Assembly: GCF_010726245.1 (NCBI RefSeq)
Contig: NZ_AP022561.1
Location: forward strand, 1,922,001-1,986,000
From: Mycolicibacterium aichiense
Lineage (GTDB): Bacteria; Actinomycetota; Actinomycetes; Mycobacteriales; Mycobacteriaceae
DNA: 64,000 bases
Reading direction: 5' to 3'
In this document: one piece after another, positions 60,985 to 64,000 of the stretch
How positions within the stretch are numbered: the first letter of the stretch is position 1
Layout of the letters: each line of letters opens with the position of its first letter
Program-made: the position numbers and the translations under genes
The notes under the pieces: model-generated
Databases searched by the model: none
Told to the model about the DNA's origin: nothing
Seen by the model: the letters and a program-made list of their open reading frames with translations, nothing else

Positions 60985-61260
60985 TCAGGCCGCCCTGGTA
61001 GGCAGGCCGGTGTCGGTGCACATCGCCTTGGACCCGCTGCTGCCGCCGGTGGCAGTGCCGGCACCGGCCCCGCCGCGGGTGTTGGCGCCGCCGCGCTCAG
61101 CGTTGCTATCGGTGTTGCCGCCGCTGCCTGAATCGGAGCCGTGGTCGTGGCCGGGATGCGCGGCCGCATGTCCCGCCAGAGCGGCGCTGAATGTGAGCGT
61201 TCCGGCGGCTAGGAAGGCGCCCAGGAGTCGCGGCATCCGACGGTGTTTTCTGACCTTCAT
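60985..61260 (-). CDS. Small secreted Gly/His protein
   Basis: A 91-residue exported protein: signal peptide ending LAGHAAAHPGHDHG, then a Gly/Ser/Thr-rich low-complexity tail, and one Cys (AMCTD). The mature start HPGHDHG has the look of a metal-binding ATCUN-like or His site. ATG 61260 has GGGAG upstream. A perfect GTAGTA-type dyad lies 31 nt upstream. Confidence 0.7.
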   Translation of the reverse strand: MKVRKHRRMPRLLGAFLAAGTLTFSAALAGHAAAHPGHDHGSDSGSGGNTDSNAERGGANTRGGAGAGTATGGSSGSKAMCTDTGLPTRAA

Positions 61261-61290
61261 TCATCTCTCCCGTTGTTGTGGACCCCGATC

Positions 61291-61307
61291 TACTACGGGC
61301 TGTAGTA
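61291..61307. promoter_or_regulatory. TACTAC/GTAGTA operator-like dyad
   Basis: Perfect 6-5-6 inverted repeat TACTAC-GGGCT-GTAGTA. The half-site resembles BlaI/CopY-family operators (TACA/TGTA, GTAGTA variants). It sits in the promoter of the small secreted protein gene, about 31 nt before its start. Confidence 0.5.
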
Positions 61308-61473
61308 ATCGAGGGCATAGCGGTGCCCGGGGTGGGCCTGCTGACCCTGCTTTTCGTCAGCTGGGTGCGAGCCCCGAAACCATCGCCGTGGAGCTAGATC
61401 TCTCACAGCAGGTATTCAGGAAATGCACAGACAATTGGTCGCGAGACGCCGTGAAAAGTTCCGGGCCGTCAGG

Positions 61474-62193
61474 TCACGCAGCGCCGTCGGTGGGGTAGAG
61501 GTGCCCCCGGCGGCGCCCCCGGGAGGCGTTGTCGGGCAACACCACATCGGCTGTGACGGGTGCGGCGTCACCTCGGGGCTCCGGCTCGGACGCGCGGCTG
61601 TCTCGCCACACCAGCAGCGCCAGGACAGTGCCCGCCAGCACGGGCAGGTGCGACAGCACCCGGTCGAGCGTCACCGCGCCCGCGAGCGCGTCGGTGACGA
61701 CGTAGCCGGTGAGGATCGCGGTGAACACCGACAGCACTCCGGCCAGGCCGGCGGCTGCCGTCGGCCGCGCCGCCGCGATGATCATCACCACGCCCAGTGC
61801 CGCCGACCATGCCGTCGACTCGTTGAGCAGATGGCCGCCCATCATCGCGTGCTGGGTGGCCGCCGATGTCCCGACGTTGACGCCGAATGCCTGGGCTGCG
61901 GCCAGGCCGACCTGCATGAGCCCGACGGCGCCCAACGTCGCGCGCAGCATGGTGTCGGTCGATGGCAGCCGACGATGGGCCGCCTGAGACGGCGGGCTGG
62001 CCGCAGCGACGGCCGCCACCTGGGACCGGCCGGCCAGTCGGCGCAGCTGCTGGGTCTGCTCGACGGCCCGGGCGTACCACGCCCCGCACTGGTCACAGGT
62101 GGTGAGATGCTCGTCGACCCGGGCCGCGGGAACGGGTTCACGTTCGCCGTCGATCCGGGCTGACAACGCCTCCCTGGCGACATCGCAGTCCAC
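61474..62193 (-). CDS. Zinc-finger (ZAS) membrane anti-sigma factor-like protein
   Basis: A 239-residue protein: cytoplasmic N-terminal zf-HC2 domain with H29-x3-C33-x2-C36 (EHLTTCDQC), a short linker, then several membrane helices (about 80-200) and a cytoplasmic charged tail. This is the layout of ECF anti-sigma factors, but no sigma gene adjoins it. Divergent from the ArsR gene, 78 nt away. SigC lies 11 kb to the left and has no neighbouring anti-sigma, so a link is possible (inference). Confidence 0.82.
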   Translation of the reverse strand: MDCDVAREALSARIDGEREPVPAARVDEHLTTCDQCGAWYARAVEQTQQLRRLAGRSQVAAVAAASPPSQAAHRRLPSTDTMLRATLGAVGLMQVGLAAAQAFGVNVGTSAATQHAMMGGHLLNESTAWSAALGVVMIIAAARPTAAAGLAGVLSVFTAILTGYVVTDALAGAVTLDRVLSHLPVLAGTVLALLVWRDSRASEPEPRGDAAPVTADVVLPDNASRGRRRGHLYPTDGAA

Positions 62194-62271
62194 GGATCAA
62201 TAGTCGCCTACGGAGGCCGGATTGTTCCAGCGTCCCGGGTCCAGCCCGACTGCTGGGCTAGATTCCTAGGC

Positions 62272-62604
62272 ATGGATGCCCCAGGCGACACGGCGAAGGT
62301 CGAGCTTGCCTCGTCCGCGCTGGCCGATGTCGACATCCACGGTTGGACGCAACGCTTCGATCTGTTGTCCGACCCGCACCGGCTGGAGATCCTGCTCGGG
62401 CTGCACCGAGCGCCCGGCATCTGCGTCGGCGACCTTGCCGCCGCCGTCGGACGCTCGGAAAACGCTGTCTCGCAAGCACTTCGGGTGCTACGTCAGCAAG
62501 GCTGGGTTACCTCGACGCGAGTGGGGCGTCAGGTCAGCTACCGGCTGGAAGACCACACCGTGCACGATCTGTTGCACTGGATCGGCGCCGCTCACTCGGA
62601 GTGA
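62272..62604 (+). CDS. ArsR/SmtB-family metal-sensing repressor
   Basis: A 110-residue winged-helix dimer. The alpha-R helix is SENAVSQALRVLRQQGWV; the metal region at the C-terminal alpha-5 helix contains D94, H95, H98, H102, H108 and E110, and C51 sits in the alpha-3 CVGDL. The alpha-5 pattern is not the canonical D-x-H...H-x2-(E/H) of SmtB/NmtR: the first His is shifted by one and the last ligands are H108/E110. No ribosome site before ATG 62272; a TAGATT -10 lies just upstream, so it may be leaderless. Its stop abuts the operators of the Co/Ni importer. Confidence 0.9.
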   Translation: MDAPGDTAKVELASSALADVDIHGWTQRFDLLSDPHRLEILLGLHRAPGICVGDLAAAVGRSENAVSQALRVLRQQGWVTSTRVGRQVSYRLEDHTVHDLLHWIGAAHSE

Positions 62605-62643
62605 GTGAACTGTTCACTTCATTATCTGTACAGGTAGACAGAT
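62605..62643. promoter_or_regulatory. Operators between arsR and cbiM
   Basis: GTGAAC-T-GTTCAC (62605-62617) is a perfect dyad starting on the base after the arsR stop. ATCTGTACAGGTAGACAGAT (62624-62643) has inverted ATCTG/CAGAT ends and matches the sodA element in 16 of 20 bases when one is reversed; it continues into ATCTG so that CAGATATCTG is palindromic. Both suit ArsR/SmtB binding. Confidence 0.65.
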
Positions 62644-62722
62644 ATCTGGCCGGCCGATTAGGGTTGACCGTTGGGGGCCGAGCCGATCGCGAGGAGACAC
62701 GTTGAGCGTCCAGGTCACGGCC

Positions 62723-63406
62723 ATGCACATGAGCGACGGCCTGGTCAACGCGCCCACCTCGGTGATGTTCGGGGTGCTGGCGATCGCCGCGGTGGCGTTG
62801 TGCGGCTGGCGGGCGCGTACCGAACTCGATGAGCGCACCGTCCCCTTGGCCGGGCTGGTCGCCGCCTTCATCTTCGCGGTCCAGATGATCAACTTTCCGA
62901 TCCTGCCCGGCGTGAGTGGGCATCTCCTCGGTGGCGCACTCGCCGCGATCCTGGTCGGCCCGTATACCGGGGTGCTGTGCATCACGATCGTGCTGGTGGT
63001 GCAGTCCCTGTTGTTCGCCGACGGCGGGGTGACCGCACTGGGGATGAACATCACCAACATGGCCCTGATCGGCGTTGCCGCGGGATACGCCGCCGCTCGG
63101 ATTCTCTACGCGCTGGTGCGACGGCGCCGTCCCGGTTCGGTACCGGCGCTCGGGGTCGTTGGTTTCCTCTCAGCGCTGTTCGGAACAGTCTGCGCGGCAA
63201 TGGGATTCGTGGCCGAATACGCGATCGGCGGTTCCGCGCCGACCTCGCTGGACACGGTCGGCGCCTACATGCTCGGTACCCATGTCCTGATCGGTATCGG
63301 CGAAGGGCTGATCACGGCGGTGACCGTGATGGCCGTCGCCCGGTCCCGCCCGGACCTCGTCTATCTGCTGCGCCGTCATCGCGACCGTGAGGCGGTGGCC
63401 GCGTGA
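62723..63406 (+). CDS. cbiM: CbiM/NikM cobalt/nickel ECF importer S component
   Basis: Substrate-binding membrane component, 227 residues with about seven helices. In this family the N-terminal Met-His are metal ligands, so I choose ATG 62723 (MHMSDGLVNAP) although TTG 62702 has a better ribosome site (GAGGAG, 62691-62696); a start at 62702 would bury the ligands. A second His lies in GHLLGGALAAILVG. The NikN-like gene overlaps by 4 nt. Regulated probably by the upstream ArsR. Confidence 0.9.
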   Translation: MHMSDGLVNAPTSVMFGVLAIAAVALCGWRARTELDERTVPLAGLVAAFIFAVQMINFPILPGVSGHLLGGALAAILVGPYTGVLCITIVLVVQSLLFADGGVTALGMNITNMALIGVAAGYAAARILYALVRRRRPGSVPALGVVGFLSALFGTVCAAMGFVAEYAIGGSAPTSLDTVGAYMLGTHVLIGIGEGLITAVTVMAVARSRPDLVYLLRRHRDREAVAA

Positions 63407-63759
63407 GCGCCCAGGCCGTGGCCCGGAATTGGCGGTTCTGGGTGGGATTCGGGGTGGCGATCCTGCTGATCGCCGGTGTGGTGTCCTACTTCGCCAGTTC
63501 GAGCCCGGACGGACTGGACTCGGCAACATTGCAGGGGTGTCAGGTCGTCCACACCGACCACGGTGAACAACTGACCGGCACCTGCATCGCCCAGCACGCG
63601 ACCGAACACACCATGGCCGCCTCGCCGCTGGCCGACTACACGATCTTCGGTCACCCGGCCACGAGTGGACTCGCCGGCGTCATCGGCGCCGTCGTCGTGC
63701 TGGGCATCGCCTTCGGCGGATTCTGGCTGATCGCGCGCAGCCGCCGCGCGAAGGACTGA
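63403..63759 (+). CDS. NikN/PDGLE-domain component of Co/Ni importer
   Basis: A 118-residue protein with two membrane helices (FWVGFGVAILLIAGVVSYFA; VIGAVVVLGIAFGGFWLIA) and the PDGLD motif of PDGLE/NikN proteins between them, plus GHPATSGLAGVIG. It overlaps cbiM by 4 nt (GTGA) and precedes cbiQ, completing the additional membrane component of the ECF importer. The Cys-His-rich middle (QGCQVVHTDHGEQ ... CIAQHATEH) could bind the metal. Confidence 0.88.
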   Translation: MSAQAVARNWRFWVGFGVAILLIAGVVSYFASSSPDGLDSATLQGCQVVHTDHGEQLTGTCIAQHATEHTMAASPLADYTIFGHPATSGLAGVIGAVVVLGIAFGGFWLIARSRRAKD

Positions 63760-63760
63760 G

Positions 63761-64000
63761 ATGGGAGCCGGGCACTCCCACCCGCTCTACCGGGACGGCG
63801 ATTCGGTGGTGCACCGCGCGCCCGCCGAAGTCAAGATCGCCGGACTCGTGTTGTTCGTCCTCGCGGTGGTGGCCACCCCGCGGGAGATGATCTGGCCGTT
63901 CGCTGTCTACGCCGTGATCGTGTTGATGGTCTGGCGGGTGGCCACGATCCCGCTGCGATGGATCCTGCCGCGGATGCTGATCGAGGCGCCGTTCATCGTG
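63761..64000 (+). CDS. cbiQ: CbiQ/NikQ ECF transporter T component, 5' part
   Basis: Energy-coupling membrane component. Starting ATG 63761 right after the NikN stop, 80 residues are visible (MGAGHSHPLYRDGDSVVHRAPAEVKI then two hydrophobic helices), the N-terminal pattern of CbiQ. The window ends inside the gene. An ATPase (CbiO) is expected next. Confidence 0.85.
   Translation, partial: MGAGHSHPLYRDGDSVVHRAPAEVKIAGLVLFVLAVVATPREMIWPFAVYAVIVLMVWRVATIPLRWILPRMLIEAPFIV

Overview
The window is high-GC chromosomal DNA of a Mycobacterium, most likely a rapid-growing Mycolicibacterium-type species. The evidence is an MmpS/MmpL pair, MPT70/MPT83-like fasciclin proteins, SigC, CtpB, a CopD-CtaG fusion, and a gene order from xerC through rpsB-tsf-amiC, pyrH-frr-cdsA-rlmN, dxr-rip1-ispG, map and glnA4-aldC that follows the M. 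tuberculosis Rv2894c to Rv2857c segment as I remember it. I see no tRNA, rRNA, CRISPR array, insertion sequence or prophage. Both ends cut a gene: mmpL on the left, and the T component of a cobalt/nickel importer on the right.

1-3.5 kb: mmpS-mmpL diverge from a CsoR-family repressor that keeps both sensor cysteines but lacks the copper-binding His. A near-perfect operator lies between them, and an unlisted 54-residue Cys-rich protein follows the repressor. 3.6-10 kb: housekeeping genes (xerC, selO, an M23 protein, rpsB-tsf, amiC). 10-17.7 kb: an inserted module with a MacB-type ABC exporter, an APC permease and a copper amine oxidase, followed by a MarR repressor and methyltransferase facing each other across two matching operators. 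17.8-36 kb: conserved core genes for UMP kinase, ribosome recycling, CDP-DAG and isoprenoid synthesis, intramembrane proteolysis, a PBP lipoprotein, Met aminopeptidase and cobyric acid synthase, interrupted by photolyase and two tandem fasciclin genes.

37-41 kb: asnO-ngg, the two enzymes that build the dipeptide osmolyte N-acetylglutaminylglutamine amide. 41-48 kb: a permease diverging from glnA4-puuD-aldC-SDR-fadR, which looks like amine catabolism through gamma-glutamylation, with operator-like palindromes in the shared promoter. 48-49.2 kb: a glucose dehydrogenase next to a frameshifted remnant of what looks like a GH15 glycosidase.

50-64 kb is rich in metal genes: SigC, a CtpB copper ATPase, a CopZ-like chaperone, a Mn-type superoxide dismutase, the CopD-CtaG fusion, a Met/His-rich membrane protein, small secreted proteins, an orphan zinc-finger anti-sigma factor, an ArsR/SmtB sensor and a CbiM-NikN-CbiQ importer. 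The most interesting signal is a 20-bp element just upstream of sodA that recurs (16 of 20 bases, opposite orientation) upstream of cbiM, directly after the ArsR gene. It suggests that one metal sensor controls both SOD and Co/Ni uptake, functionally similar to Streptomyces Nur but probably through an unrelated protein family.
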